DNA of 64,000 nt from an uncultured Clostridia bacterium (GCA_945872615.1 CAMBZZ010000002.1:1-64000); one strand, 5' to 3'; positions 24,180 through 31,456 are shown, counted from the stretch's first letter. Numbers and translations: made by a program. Notes: generated by a model from the letters alone, not told the origin.

Positions 24180-25205
24180 TTACACCCCCACGATAAAGAC
24201 GTCGCCGAGCATCTCTTCAAGTTTGCATACGGCGGTAGGTTCAAAGCCTTTGGCAAGTTCTTTTTCTTCCGCGAGAACGTCGTCGGGTTCTTCGATATCC
24301 CCGTCGAACAAACGCATTTCTTCGGTAAGGATTTCGCCCGTATCTAAGTCTATATGTCGATTAACGGCAGTTTCGACGCGTTCAATGAATTGTTTTTCGT
24401 TGTCGTTTTCGACGATATACAGGTCGTGATATTTTACGATTTTCGCGAAGTAATTTTCGGCAGCGTGATAAGGAAAACCGACCATCGGAATACGCTCTTT
24501 TAAGCCCACGTCGCGGCTTGTAATCGTAAGGTCGAGTTCGTTACCGAGAAGTACGGCTTTGTCGCCTAAAACTTCGTAGAAATCGCCTAAACGGTATGCT
24601 ACGATTGCCGTCGGTTTCTCCGCTTGATACGCCGTGTATTTTTGATACGTCGGATTGCCTTTTTCGCGTTGTTCTTCTTCGGCAATCTGTCGCAGTGCGT
24701 CAAGTTTTTCTTCTTCGGTAAATTCTTCGTCGTTTGTATCTGTTTCGGTAGTTAAAGTATCCGTTTTGGTATCTTTAACTTCGGTATCGTCGATTTTATC
24801 GAAAATAGAAAACTGTAAATTCTGCGGTTTTGTTGGTTGGGGTTTTACCGTTGCAGGCTTTGTTGTAGCAACCTTTTTCGGCGCGGGTTTGCATTCTTCG
24901 CCGTCTATGGTATAAAGCGTGCCTTCGATTGAATCTTCTTCAAAAAAGTGGATAGCCCAACCGTACACGGTAACGTCGTCAATACAAGCGGAATTAGCAC
25001 CTTTTTCGGCAAGTTTTCTCGCTTCGTCGCAAGCATATTTCATAAAACCGGAAAGCGTTTTCTTGTTCAACAAAGGGTGTCCGTCTTTCTCAAACGGAGT
25101 GCCGTTATTTATCTTGTCGGCAAGGGTTTCGCTCGCATTGTTTTGTAAATAAGTAAGGATAAGTTCTTCCTGCTTATTTTGCGGTGTAAGATTTAACTTA
25201 ATCAT
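24180..25205 (-). CDS. PcfK-like protein with a MutS domain I-like C-terminal part
   Basis: The N-terminus (about 1-90) matches PcfK-like proteins (LILTYLQNNASETLADKINNG...LSGFMKYACDEARKLA). A Lys/Pro/Thr linker follows. A domain at about 205-285 resembles the mismatch-binding domain I of MutS: YQKYTAYQAEKP, YRLGDFYEVLGDKA, LDLTITSRD, RIPMVGFPYHAAENY. It lacks the MutS ATPase. The stop is 2 bp before the pcfJ-like start, and its first codons overlap the preceding gene by 8 bp. The family function is unknown; the fold suggests DNA or protein binding. Length 341 aa. Confidence 0.85.
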   Translation of the reverse strand: MIKLNLTPQNKQEELILTYLQNNASETLADKINNGTPFEKDGHPLLNKKTLSGFMKYACDEARKLAEKGANSACIDDVTVYGWAIHFFEEDSIEGTLYTIDGEECKPAPKKVATTKPATVKPQPTKPQNLQFSIFDKIDDTEVKDTKTDTLTTETDTNDEEFTEEEKLDALRQIAEEEQREKGNPTYQKYTAYQAEKPTAIVAYRLGDFYEVLGDKAVLLGNELDLTITSRDVGLKERIPMVGFPYHAAENYFAKIVKYHDLYIVENDNEKQFIERVETAVNRHIDLDTGEILTEEMRLFDGDIEEPDDVLAEEKELAKGFEPTAVCKLEEMLGDVFIVGV

Positions 25206-25410
25206 CGTTTTTACACTCCTTTTCGAGTATTTCTAATATTTGTTTTTCTTCGTATCCGACCGAGCAAAGCCAGATAATCGTTGCAAGCGTTTCAAGGCTC
25301 GCTCCTTGTTTGTTTCGCTCAAACATTTTTTCATATTGCGTGCAATCGCCGCTTGTAAACCATTGATATTTGTTGCAAAGGCGATATAGGGTTTCTGTCG
25401 ATAATTTCAT
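25198..25410 (-). CDS. Small hypothetical protein (70 aa)
   Basis: Helical, acidic protein (LSTETLYRLCNKYQWFTSGDCTQYEKMFERN...). It overlaps the pcfK-like gene by 8 bp, so it is probably translated with it. The pattern recurs in small proteins next to PcfK-like genes in mobile elements. Role unknown. Confidence 0.65.
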   Translation of the reverse strand: MKLSTETLYRLCNKYQWFTSGDCTQYEKMFERNKQGASLETLATIIWLCSVGYEEKQILEILEKECKNDD

Positions 25411-25422
25411 TTTCGTATCTCC

Positions 25423-25797
25423 TTAAAACGGTAAGTCGTCAAGCAATTCGCAAGCCTTACCTTCCAAACCGTCGAGCGTCGTATAGTTGTTGAACCCACC
25501 GCGGTAGTCCATTTCGTTTTTCGCCGTGCGGATAAGTATGTGGTTATACCACTCGTCGGAAAAGTAGCGAACGTCGGATATAGATACGTAAACGCATTTG
25601 TTTTCCGCGCTCTTTATAAAAGCCGAAAAGCAATAATGATTTCTACCGACGTTTACAAGTTGCCAGTGGTTATTTCTGCACATTGTTTTCAAGAAATTTA
25701 TGTATTTGGTCTGAAACGATTTGTAGTCGTCGCCTGTATAACAGCCGGACGAAAACTCATAACCTACGTATTTTTTCAAGTCTTTGATATTAGCCAT
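25423..25797 (-). CDS. Hypothetical protein (124 aa)
   Basis: A soluble protein rich in aromatic residues (YEFSSGCYTGDDYKSFQTKYINFLKTMC, YCFSAFIKS, WYNHILIRTAKNEMDYRGG). GGAGAT precedes the start. It probably belongs to the same leftward operon. I see no catalytic motif. Confidence 0.65.
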   Translation of the reverse strand: MANIKDLKKYVGYEFSSGCYTGDDYKSFQTKYINFLKTMCRNNHWQLVNVGRNHYCFSAFIKSAENKCVYVSISDVRYFSDEWYNHILIRTAKNEMDYRGGFNNYTTLDGLEGKACELLDDLPF

Positions 25798-25810
25798 AGT
25801 GATTATCTCC

Positions 25811-25987
25811 TTAGAATAATTTTGAAATTTTGATACGTTTATACTGCAAGCCGTTGTCGTGTCTGAATTTGCTTACAGCCTGTTTAAGCGAATAGAACAC
25901 ATACGATTGCGTAACGTGCGTTTCGTCATCGTAATAGTCGAAAACGAGCGTGCCGTATTGATTGTAGTGATAGAAAATGTATCTCAT
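25811..25987 (-). CDS. Small hypothetical protein (58 aa)
   Basis: This gene is below usual length cut-offs. The peptide starts MRYIFYHYNQYGTLVFDYYDD and ends YKRIKISKLF, with a helical centre. Its start overlaps the stop of the preceding 62-aa gene by 4 bp, a sign of coupled translation. Codon pattern matches its neighbours. Role unknown. Confidence 0.6.
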   Translation of the reverse strand: MRYIFYHYNQYGTLVFDYYDDETHVTQSYVFYSLKQAVSKFRHDNGLQYKRIKISKLF

Positions 25988-26172
25988 TGTTTAACTCTCC
26001 CGTAAACGTCGTCGGCGTAAAATTGACAAACAAACCAATTAAAAAGAGCGTGACATTTCACGCCCTTGTAGTCCACTATGTAATCATTATCGCCGACTTT
26101 TTCGAGTACCGTTATTTCGGCAAGTTCGCCGTTCAGCGAGTTTATATGTGCCATTGCTTTATACTCTTTCAT
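25984..26172 (-). CDS. Small hypothetical protein (62 aa)
   Basis: The protein begins MKEYKAMAHINSLNGELAEITVLEKVGDNDYIVDYKGVKCHALFN, which reads like a small beta-barrel (SH3-like) fold. AGGTG lies just upstream and there is a 4-bp overlap with the next gene. Role unknown. Confidence 0.65.
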   Translation of the reverse strand: MKEYKAMAHINSLNGELAEITVLEKVGDNDYIVDYKGVKCHALFNWFVCQFYADDVYGRVKQ

Positions 26173-26180
26173 ATTTCACC

Positions 26181-26594
26181 TCACGCCACACGTTTAATTC
26201 CACCGCCGAACGAGCAGACGCCTATTGTACCGAACTCCGAGCAGCAATCGTCGGTTTTGTTCCAAACGTAGGCGTAAGCATAGAACGTTCTGCCTTGCTT
26301 ATACAGCATTTCGTCCCATTCTTCTTCGTAGTCGGATATGTAGAGAAAGTCGTAACATTCGCCGAAATCCGTATATTCGTGTGTTACGGCATATACGAGA
26401 ACGTTGTATTGTTCTTCAAATTCTTTGATTTTAGCCATCAATTCAGGCTCTTGATAAGCCCAGTAACCGCCGAAGCATTCAAAGAAGCAAACGTCGGTTT
26501 TTTCCTTAAAGCCTTTGATATACGGTTTATAAATGTCTAATTTTTGCATAAGTTCGATTGCTTTTTGTTTTTTGTTTTCGATTGTAATATTCAT
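26181..26594 (-). CDS. Hypothetical protein (137 aa)
   Basis: I place the start at 26594, where AGGAGT stands 8 bp upstream; an in-frame extension to 26687 would overlap ardA and lacks a ribosome site. The product is acidic and aromatic-rich (KTDVCFFECFGGYWAYQEPELM, YAVTHEYTDFGECYDFLYISDYEEEWDEM). The high acidic content is reminiscent of DNA-mimic anti-restriction proteins, and it sits directly downstream of ardA. That is only a suggestion. Confidence 0.62.
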   Translation of the reverse strand: MNITIENKKQKAIELMQKLDIYKPYIKGFKEKTDVCFFECFGGYWAYQEPELMAKIKEFEEQYNVLVYAVTHEYTDFGECYDFLYISDYEEEWDEMLYKQGRTFYAYAYVWNKTDDCCSEFGTIGVCSFGGGIKRVA

Positions 26595-26613
26595 AGTAAA
26601 AACTCCTTTTTGT

Positions 26614-27162
26614 TTAATAAATTTCAATAAGACCGTCGCTGTATTCGGAAAGCGTTTCTTCGCCGCAGTATCTTCCGTAGCGTTCAAGGTCTATAAAGTC
26701 TAAAATATGTTCGGGTATTTCGTAGCCGCAACAGTCGAGCATTTCTTTGCCGTAATCTTCCCACGAGTAGCCGCTCCAAAGATTGATACAATCGTCCCAG
26801 CGGTCGCCGTGCGAGTTGACTTTTTCTTCAAAATCGTCGTAGCAACGAACTTCAAGGAAAGCACAGAATACTTTGTATTTGTAATCGTCGTCCAAAACGC
26901 CCGATTCTTTCAATGTATTGAATAACTTTTCGGGATTGACGTAATCCCAGTTTACGGAACGGTCTTCGATACCTTCAACGTCTTGTATAAACAGTTCTTC
27001 GTCTATGCCGTCGAGTTCAAAGCCTTCTTTTTTAAGTTCTTCTACAATTTCGTCCCAGTCGGAATAGTCCGAAAGGTCAAGCCATTTCGAGCCTAACGCT
27101 CTTTCGTTACATTCGTTGTATGAACCCCACGAGCCTATAACGATTTTTATATTGTCACACAT
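26614..27162 (-). CDS. ardA: ArdA-type antirestriction protein (DNA mimic)
   Basis: The 182-aa protein is strongly acidic and follows the ArdA plan. It has an N-terminal GSWGSYNECNERALGSKWLDLSD, a central acidic domain with ELFIQDVEGI, and a C-terminal YSWEDYGKEML...EIPEHILDFIDLERYGR. ArdA dimers mimic bent B-DNA and block type I restriction enzymes, helping an incoming element survive. The start at 27162 has GGAGA 8 bp upstream; a longer reading (to 27219) lies inside the preceding small gene. Notably the same element also carries its own restriction-modification block. Confidence 0.88.
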   Translation of the reverse strand: MCDNIKIVIGSWGSYNECNERALGSKWLDLSDYSDWDEIVEELKKEGFELDGIDEELFIQDVEGIEDRSVNWDYVNPEKLFNTLKESGVLDDDYKYKVFCAFLEVRCYDDFEEKVNSHGDRWDDCINLWSGYSWEDYGKEMLDCCGYEIPEHILDFIDLERYGRYCGEETLSEYSDGLIEIY

Positions 27163-27253
27163 TTTCAATTTCTCCTTCGATAATAAGTTTTTCTTCAATC
27201 CTGTCTTTTGCTTCGTCAAGCAATTCTTCTAAATCAATAATTGGTTTATCCAT
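27155..27253 (-). CDS. Very small acidic peptide gene (32 aa)
   Basis: The peptide MDKPIIDLEELLDEAKDR... ends EGEIENV and forms one predicted amphipathic helix. It overlaps the ardA start by 8 bp and the upstream gene nearly touches it, so it is in a tightly packed operon. Its end contains the ardA ribosome site. It could be a leader peptide or a real small protein. Confidence 0.45.
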   Translation of the reverse strand: MDKPIIDLEELLDEAKDRIEEKLIIEGEIENV

Positions 27254-27254
27254 T

Positions 27255-27461
27255 TCACATTACCTCAAAATCTTCGATATAAATTTTTTCATACATACAG
27301 CCGTATTCAAAATATTTGCCGTTTTCGTCTGTATATAAGTCATAGGTCAGAACGCTGATTTTGCCGCGATTAGTAATAGCAAGTCGGACTTCTTTTTCGG
27401 TCGCATATACGATATTGAAAGTTATATAGGTTTCACCGTCAAAGTGTTGATATTCAGCCAT
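27255..27461 (-). CDS. Small hypothetical protein (68 aa)
   Basis: A beta-rich protein (YITFNIVYATEKEVRLAITNRGKISVLTYDLYTDENGKYFEYG). GGAGT precedes the start and it is spaced 12 bp from the previous gene. Role unknown; part of the leftward operon with ardA. Confidence 0.62.
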   Translation of the reverse strand: MAEYQHFDGETYITFNIVYATEKEVRLAITNRGKISVLTYDLYTDENGKYFEYGCMYEKIYIEDFEVM

Positions 27462-27473
27462 TTTTCTTACTCC

Positions 27474-27746
27474 TTATACCGTTTTATACCACACCGAATA
27501 TTCGACTTCGATATCTCTGCCTTCGTATTCGTAATACATAGTTACGTAACCTTTGAACTCATTTTCTTTTCCGATTATCGGGTGGCAATTCTTTTCGACG
27601 TCATCGAAAGCGCGGGTATAACGCTTTCCGTTTTTAGAAACGCATTTGCAGAATAACGTTCCTTCGTCGTTAAGAAATCCGAGACCGGAAATCTTTTCGT
27701 CAAAGTTTCCTTTAACTTTTCTGATTGAATAAACTACTTTTTTCAT
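27474..27746 (-). CDS. Small hypothetical protein (90 aa), first gene of the leftward operon
   Basis: A basic protein of alternating strands (KVVYSIRKVKGNFDEKISGLGFLNDEGTLFCKCVSKNGKRYTRAF...). GGAGGT is 8 bp before the start. The region upstream (27747-27876) should hold the operon promoter and contains the 17-bp inverted repeat TGCGA-N7-TCGCA (27819-27835). Function unknown. Confidence 0.63.
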   Translation of the reverse strand: MKKVVYSIRKVKGNFDEKISGLGFLNDEGTLFCKCVSKNGKRYTRAFDDVEKNCHPIIGKENEFKGYVTMYYEYEGRDIEVEYSVWYKTV

Positions 27747-27818
27747 TTGGATTTACCTCCGATTTATTTTTCGCCTTTCGGCATAAACGGGGTAGCACCG
27801 GAAAAAGCAAATATCTCT

Positions 27819-27836
27819 GCGAGTTAAAGTCGCAAT
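27819..27836. repeat. TGCGA-N7-TCGCA palindrome and 16-mer shared with the left end
   Basis: CGAGTTAAAGTCGCAA (27821-27836) is identical to 2501-2516 near the left end. Within it, TGCGA (27819-27823) and TCGCA (27831-27835) form a palindrome with half-sites related to the TCGCAA-N5-TTGCGA family. Its place 73 bp before the leftward operon suggests an operator. Confidence 0.6.
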
Positions 27837-27877
27837 CCCGGAAGTCAACGACAAAGGACAAAATTGTTGCATAAATG

Positions 27878-27911
27878 AAAAAAGAGCCAAACTCGAAATT
27901 GAGTCCGACTC
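27878..27911 (-). terminator. Leftward terminator at the right end of the element
   Basis: On the minus strand an 11-bp stem (GAGTCGGACTC with GAGTTTGGCTC, three G:T pairs) around AATTTC is followed by six T. It insulates the leftward operon from transcription entering from the chromosomal side. Confidence 0.75.
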
Positions 27912-27936
27912 TTGGTATTATTAAAGTTTTCAGCGA

Positions 27937-28002
27937 CAATTTTTCCCGTTGACTTCCGATTTTTACTGTGCTACAACGAAAATGACGAAAGGCGATAAAT
28001 CG
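27937..28002 (+). repeat. Right copy of the 66-bp imperfect direct repeat
   Basis: It matches 2127-2192 in the same orientation, sharing CCGTTGACTT, ACTGTGCTACAA and GGCGATAAATCGG. Together the two copies bracket about 25.8 kb and define the likely extent of the mobile element. Confidence 0.65.
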
Positions 28003-28084
28003 GAGCAATTCTCGGTAAAGCATTCTGAAAAAGTGGTTTTTTCTCGTATTTTCCGTAAATGCGTTTAATTTTGGGTATAGAAAA

Positions 28085-28110
28085 AGCCGAGCGAATAAAA
28101 TCGCCCGGCT
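28085..28110 (-). terminator. Leftward hairpin terminator
   Basis: AGCCGGGCGA / TCGCTCGGCT followed by T5 on the minus strand. An almost identical hairpin lies at 63573-63602 after the serine recombinase gene. No gene on the minus strand just upstream explains this copy, so it may be a remnant of an element end. Confidence 0.65.
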
Positions 28111-28170
28111 GTCTGTTTTTATATTCATCTTCTTACAATTATGCCGAAATATTCGACAGAAAAGAAATAT

Positions 28171-28199
28171 ACGCACCCTAATTTACCATTAGGGTGCGT
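28171..28199 (-). terminator. Terminator of the tRNA-Ser gene
   Basis: A perfect 12-bp stem, ACGCACCCTAAT with its complement, and loop TTACC, followed on the minus strand by a T-rich tail (ATATTTCTTTTC). It lies 12 bp after the tRNA 3' end. Confidence 0.85.
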
Positions 28200-28211
28200 A
28201 CAGTTCTCTTG

Positions 28212-28302
28212 TGGCGGAGAAAGAGGGATTTGAACCCTCGCTACGGTATCCCGTACTACTCCCTTAGCAGGGGAGCCCCTTCGGCCTCTTGGGTATTTCT
28301 CC
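28212..28302 (-). tRNA. tRNA-Ser (anticodon GCU)
   Basis: The minus strand folds as a class II tRNA. The acceptor stem is GGAGAAA / TTTCTCC with discriminator G and encoded CCA. The anticodon loop is CTGCTAA in the stem CTCCC / GGGAG. It has a long variable arm (TAGTACGGGATACCGTA) and a T-loop GGTTCAAATCC. Anticodon GCU reads AGC and AGU. The adjacent mobile element ends about 0.2 kb beyond its 3' end. Confidence 0.97.
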
Positions 28303-28422
28303 ACAGTCGAAGTAAGAAAATGATATTAGCATTAGTATAGTAGCACACAATGTAGCTTTTGTCAAAGTCTTTTTGCAAAATTTTTGTGCTTGGCGGGTAC
28401 GAGCATTAGAAGTAGGGTGCAA

Positions 28423-29190
28423 CTATGCCAACGAGTCGACGTAAGGTGTCAGCAGAGAGGTGATGAGCTCGTAAGATTCGCTCGTCATATGCAGCCCGTC
28501 GAAGGTGAATCTATCTTGCAGTTGTTTGTTGTCGCCCACGAGGTGAGAATAGGTGTCGATGAGCTCCACTTGATAAATGGCGCATATTTGTCTGATATAT
28601 TCGTTGAGCAAAATTACGTTGTCGTCGGTGAGATATTCGCCAATCAAATCCTTGCCGGCAAGTTTGACGGTGCGGTTGACGGGATAGACTGTTTGCATAA
28701 ATATTTTTGTGGTTGGCAATTCTTCTCTGACTGTATGCAGAATTTTGGTGATATTGACGGCAATATCTTCGGGCGAAGAGCCGTGTCTGAGGTCGTTGCA
28801 TCCGCCCAAAAGGAATATACCTTTGGGCTTGATATTGAGCACGTTGGACTCGAGCCTTACCAGCATTCTGTCTGTGGTATCGCCGGAGATGCCTCGATTG
28901 TATATGTCGGCTTGAGGAAAATAATATCCCAAATCGTACATTTCGGTAATGGAATCGCCCAAAAATACTATTTGTCCAACCTTGGCGCTTTGATTGAGAT
29001 ATGCGTATCTTTTTGCTTTGGCGTCTTTGATATAGTCTTTGCTAAACATAGCGTTGCCGTATATGTTGTAGGATATTGCAAATATAGAAATGCTTGCCAT
29101 GAGCACCACGATAACAAGCAAAACCGCCACAATAGTGATATTGCGGGCGGTAAATATATGATGTTGAGGTCTTGCATGGCGTCGTCTCAT
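28423..29190 (-). CDS. Membrane-anchored SGNH/GDSL-family esterase
   Basis: The protein (255 aa) has a basic N-terminus, one transmembrane helix (about 17-43) and an extracellular SGNH hydrolase domain. The blocks are GDSITE (nucleophile Ser), GISGDTT with the oxyanion Gly, GGCNDL (block III Asn) and DGLHMT (Asp-x-x-His). Such enzymes deacylate or deacetylate lipids, peptidoglycan or polysaccharides at the cell surface; the substrate here is unknown. The promoter abuts the start codon (see its own entry). Confidence 0.9.
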   Translation of the reverse strand: MRRRHARPQHHIFTARNITIVAVLLVIVVLMASISIFAISYNIYGNAMFSKDYIKDAKAKRYAYLNQSAKVGQIVFLGDSITEMYDLGYYFPQADIYNRGISGDTTDRMLVRLESNVLNIKPKGIFLLGGCNDLRHGSSPEDIAVNITKILHTVREELPTTKIFMQTVYPVNRTVKLAGKDLIGEYLTDDNVILLNEYIRQICAIYQVELIDTYSHLVGDNKQLQDRFTFDGLHMTSESYELITSLLTPYVDSLA

Positions 29191-29196
29191 AATATT

Positions 29197-29225
29197 ATTA
29201 TATAACTAGTTGAAAGAATATGCAA
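29197..29225 (-). promoter_or_regulatory. Promoter giving a probable leaderless mRNA (SGNH gene)
   Basis: On the minus strand: TTGCAT (29220-29225), 17 bp, TATAAT (29197-29202), then six bases and the ATG at 29190. Transcription would start at or within a base of the start codon, leaving no room for a Shine-Dalgarno. Confidence 0.75.
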
Positions 29226-29360
29226 CAGTAGAACAATGGCTTTTTGCACAATGTCGAAAAATGGAGAAAACCTATTACTATATAAGAAGCGCCGATTAGA
29301 GAAAATAGGGCAAATTATATATCGGGGCGCTTTGTATGGTTATACTTAGACAATAATTAT

Positions 29361-29388
29361 TTGCAAAAGTTAAAAACTGTGATATAAT
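29361..29388 (+). promoter_or_regulatory. Promoter of ktrB with an ultra-short leader
   Basis: TTGCAA (29361-29366), 16 bp, TATAAT (29383-29388); the ATG follows 11 bp later. The leader would be only about 4-5 nt and no Shine-Dalgarno is present. An imperfect hairpin (AAGCGCC...GGCGCTT, about 29287-29333) lies upstream of the promoter and is not in the transcript. Confidence 0.7.
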
Positions 29389-29399
29389 AAAAAAGATTT

Positions 29400-30773
29400 A
29401 TGGAATCGAAGTATAGTATTCTTAACAATCTAAAAGCCAAAAAATTCCGTTTGACCAACATTCAAGTCATCGTGCTCGGGTATTTTTTGGTAATAATGTG
29501 CGGTACCTTTTTGTTGTCCTTGCCATTTGCTTCCAAATCGAGGCAATGGACGGGCTTTTTTACTTCGCTATTTACGGCTACTTCCGCCACGTGCGTCACG
29601 GGATTGGTACTAGTGGACACGTTTACTCATTGGTCGCTTTTTGGACAGACGGTGATAATGTGTTTGATACAACTCGGCGGAGTGGGCTTTATGACCATAG
29701 TGTCTATGGTGTCGGTCGTCGTTAGACGCCAGATGGGGCTTTACCAAAAGACGATACTTCAAAAATCAATGGGTTCGGCGCGTTTTTCGGCGCTTAGTAA
29801 ACTGCTCAATAGAGTATTGATATGTACGACATGCTTCGAAGGAGCGGGCACGTTGTTGCTATGCACGCGATTTATGCCAAAAATGGGCTTTTGGGAAGGA
29901 CTGTACAACGCTATGTTTCACTCCATATCCGCCTTTTGCAACGCAGGCTTTGACTTGATGGGCAAATACGGCGCATACGGCTCAATGACCGAGTTTTCGG
30001 GCGACGTAGTGGTCAACTTGACGCTTATGGCGTTGATATTTGCGGGCGGGCTGGGCTTTTTGTTGTGGAGCGACCTGTACGACAAAAAGATGAGATTGAG
30101 CAAGACGAGCCTTCAGACGCGCATGGTTCTTGCCGTTACGCCTATGCTCATATTGGTACCCGCATTGTTGATTTTTATAGTAGAGCGCAACAACGCCTTT
30201 GCGGGAATGACGGTTGGCGAAGCTTTGATGGCATCGCTCTTCCAATCGGTTACTTCCCGTACGGCGGGTTTCAACTCCATTGACTTGTCGGGTTTGAGCA
30301 ATTCTAGCATAGTCGTGACGATTGTTTTGATGATGGTGGGCGGCAACGTAGGCTCGACTGCGGGCGGTATCAAAATTACCACCGTAATAATCGTATTTTT
30401 GGGCGTATTGTCCACGATTAGGGACAAAGAACACGTGGATATTGGCAAGAGAAGATTTTCGGACAAGCTTGTCAGACAAGCCAACGCGATATTTATATTC
30501 TATTTGTCTATTATCGTGGTGGCTTCTTTGCTAATAGCTATAATAGACAAAGAAATCCCTGTACAAGCGGTGGTATTCGAAGTGGTATCGGCGATAGGTA
30601 CGGTAGGATTGACGCTGGCGGGGACGGCGGAGTTTTCTTTGGTAAGTAAATGTATTTTGTTATTGTTGATGTTTATGGGTCGTGTGGGAGCGGTGTCCTT
30701 GTTGTCCGCCTTTATGGAAACAAGGCAAAAACCGCCAATCAAGCGCCCTATAGAAGAAATTATGATAGGATAA
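29400..30773 (+). CDS. ktrB: KtrB/TrkH-type potassium channel subunit
   Basis: The 457-aa membrane protein has the repeated M1-P-M2 design of the Trk/Ktr/HKT family, with selectivity-filter segments TATSATCVTGL (about 59-69), SAFCNAGFDLM, SRTAGFNSIDLS and SAIGTVGLTLA. It takes up K+ across the membrane driven by Na+ or the membrane potential and needs a KtrA ring for gating. The ktrA gene follows 10 bp downstream. In related bacteria KtrA is shut by c-di-AMP and opened by ATP. Confidence 0.95.
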   Translation: MESKYSILNNLKAKKFRLTNIQVIVLGYFLVIMCGTFLLSLPFASKSRQWTGFFTSLFTATSATCVTGLVLVDTFTHWSLFGQTVIMCLIQLGGVGFMTIVSMVSVVVRRQMGLYQKTILQKSMGSARFSALSKLLNRVLICTTCFEGAGTLLLCTRFMPKMGFWEGLYNAMFHSISAFCNAGFDLMGKYGAYGSMTEFSGDVVVNLTLMALIFAGGLGFLLWSDLYDKKMRLSKTSLQTRMVLAVTPMLILVPALLIFIVERNNAFAGMTVGEALMASLFQSVTSRTAGFNSIDLSGLSNSSIVVTIVLMMVGGNVGSTAGGIKITTVIIVFLGVLSTIRDKEHVDIGKRRFSDKLVRQANAIFIFYLSIIVVASLLIAIIDKEIPVQAVVFEVVSAIGTVGLTLAGTAEFSLVSKCILLLLMFMGRVGAVSLLSAFMETRQKPPIKRPIEEIMIG

Positions 30774-30783
30774 GGAGAAGAGT

Positions 30784-31431
30784 ATGAAATCGGTATTGAT
30801 TATAGGAATGGGAAGATTCGGCAAGACGCTTGCCTACAAAATGGCACAGCTGGGCAACGAAGTGATGATAGTTGACAAGAATGAAGAAATCGTCAATCAA
30901 CTCGCACCCGACTTTGTCAACGCGATGATAGGAGATTGCACCAACGAATCAGTGGTGAGAAATCTCGGCGTGAGCAATTTCGACATATGTTTCGTAGCTA
31001 TAGGCGACAACTTCCAAGCTTCTTTGGAAATCACTTCTTTACTCAAAGAATTGGGAGCGAAATACGTCGTATCCAAAGCCGATAGAGACATGCAAGCTAA
31101 GTTTTTGGAGCGTAACGGAGCCGACGAAGTGGTATATCCGGAGCACGATATTGCCGAAAAACTTGCCATAAGGCACAACGCAAAAAACATCTTCGACTAC
31201 GTAGAAATTACTAACGACTATGCGATATACGAGTTGTCGGTGGTCAAAGAGTGGGTTGGTAAAAGTCTTAGAGAACTCAATATTCGTCACAACTACGGAG
31301 TCAATATTATGGCGCTCAAACAAGGCGGAAGTATCGAAATACCTTCGGCAGAAACCGTCTTTGAAGAGAATGACCATATCTTTGTCATCGGCAAACAAAA
31401 GGATGTATTTAAGTTGTCCAACAAAACTTGA
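30784..31431 (+). CDS. ktrA: KtrA/TrkA regulatory subunit (RCK domains)
   Basis: The protein (215 aa) has an N-terminal Rossmann RCK_N domain (MKSVLIIGMGRFGKTLAYKMAQLGNEVMIVDKN, with the GxGxxG nucleotide site) and a C-terminal RCK_C domain (about 135-212). It forms the cytosolic octameric ring that gates KtrB in response to ATP/ADP and, in many Bacillota, c-di-AMP. It has a good Shine-Dalgarno, AAGGAG. Length is normal for the family. Confidence 0.95.
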   Translation: MKSVLIIGMGRFGKTLAYKMAQLGNEVMIVDKNEEIVNQLAPDFVNAMIGDCTNESVVRNLGVSNFDICFVAIGDNFQASLEITSLLKELGAKYVVSKADRDMQAKFLERNGADEVVYPEHDIAEKLAIRHNAKNIFDYVEITNDYAIYELSVVKEWVGKSLRELNIRHNYGVNIMALKQGGSIEIPSAETVFEENDHIFVIGKQKDVFKLSNKT

Positions 31432-31456
31432 TTTCTGATTATAATATCGACTTAGG

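Larger units (their letters stand above)
2127..28002. mobile_element. Composite mobile element: inovirus-like module plus defence and PcfJ/PcfK cargo
   Basis: The region between the direct repeats contains an HUH Rep, a Zot-like ATPase, membrane-anchored secreted proteins, a LexA-type repressor, PcfJ-like and PcfK-like genes, ArdA and a restriction-modification block. Outside it the genes are ordinary chromosomal housekeeping and sporulation genes. It ends close to the 3' side of a tRNA-Ser gene. No integrase or transposase is visible, so integration could depend on host Xer recombinases (as for many filamentous phages), on a lost enzyme, or on Rep. Boundaries are approximate. Confidence 0.65.

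Noticed and set aside
27712-28176. 154-codon frame on the minus strand
   Set aside because: It reads through the direct repeat, a terminator hairpin and the start of the leftward operon; no ribosome site and an improbable composition.
28384-29205. 273-codon frame opposite the SGNH gene
   Set aside because: The complementary strand encodes a clear SGNH hydrolase with all catalytic blocks; this is its shadow.
29241-29360. c-di-AMP (ydaO-type) riboswitch before ktrB
   Set aside because: A hairpin exists, but the promoter next to ktrB lies downstream of it and I see none of the conserved ydaO core.
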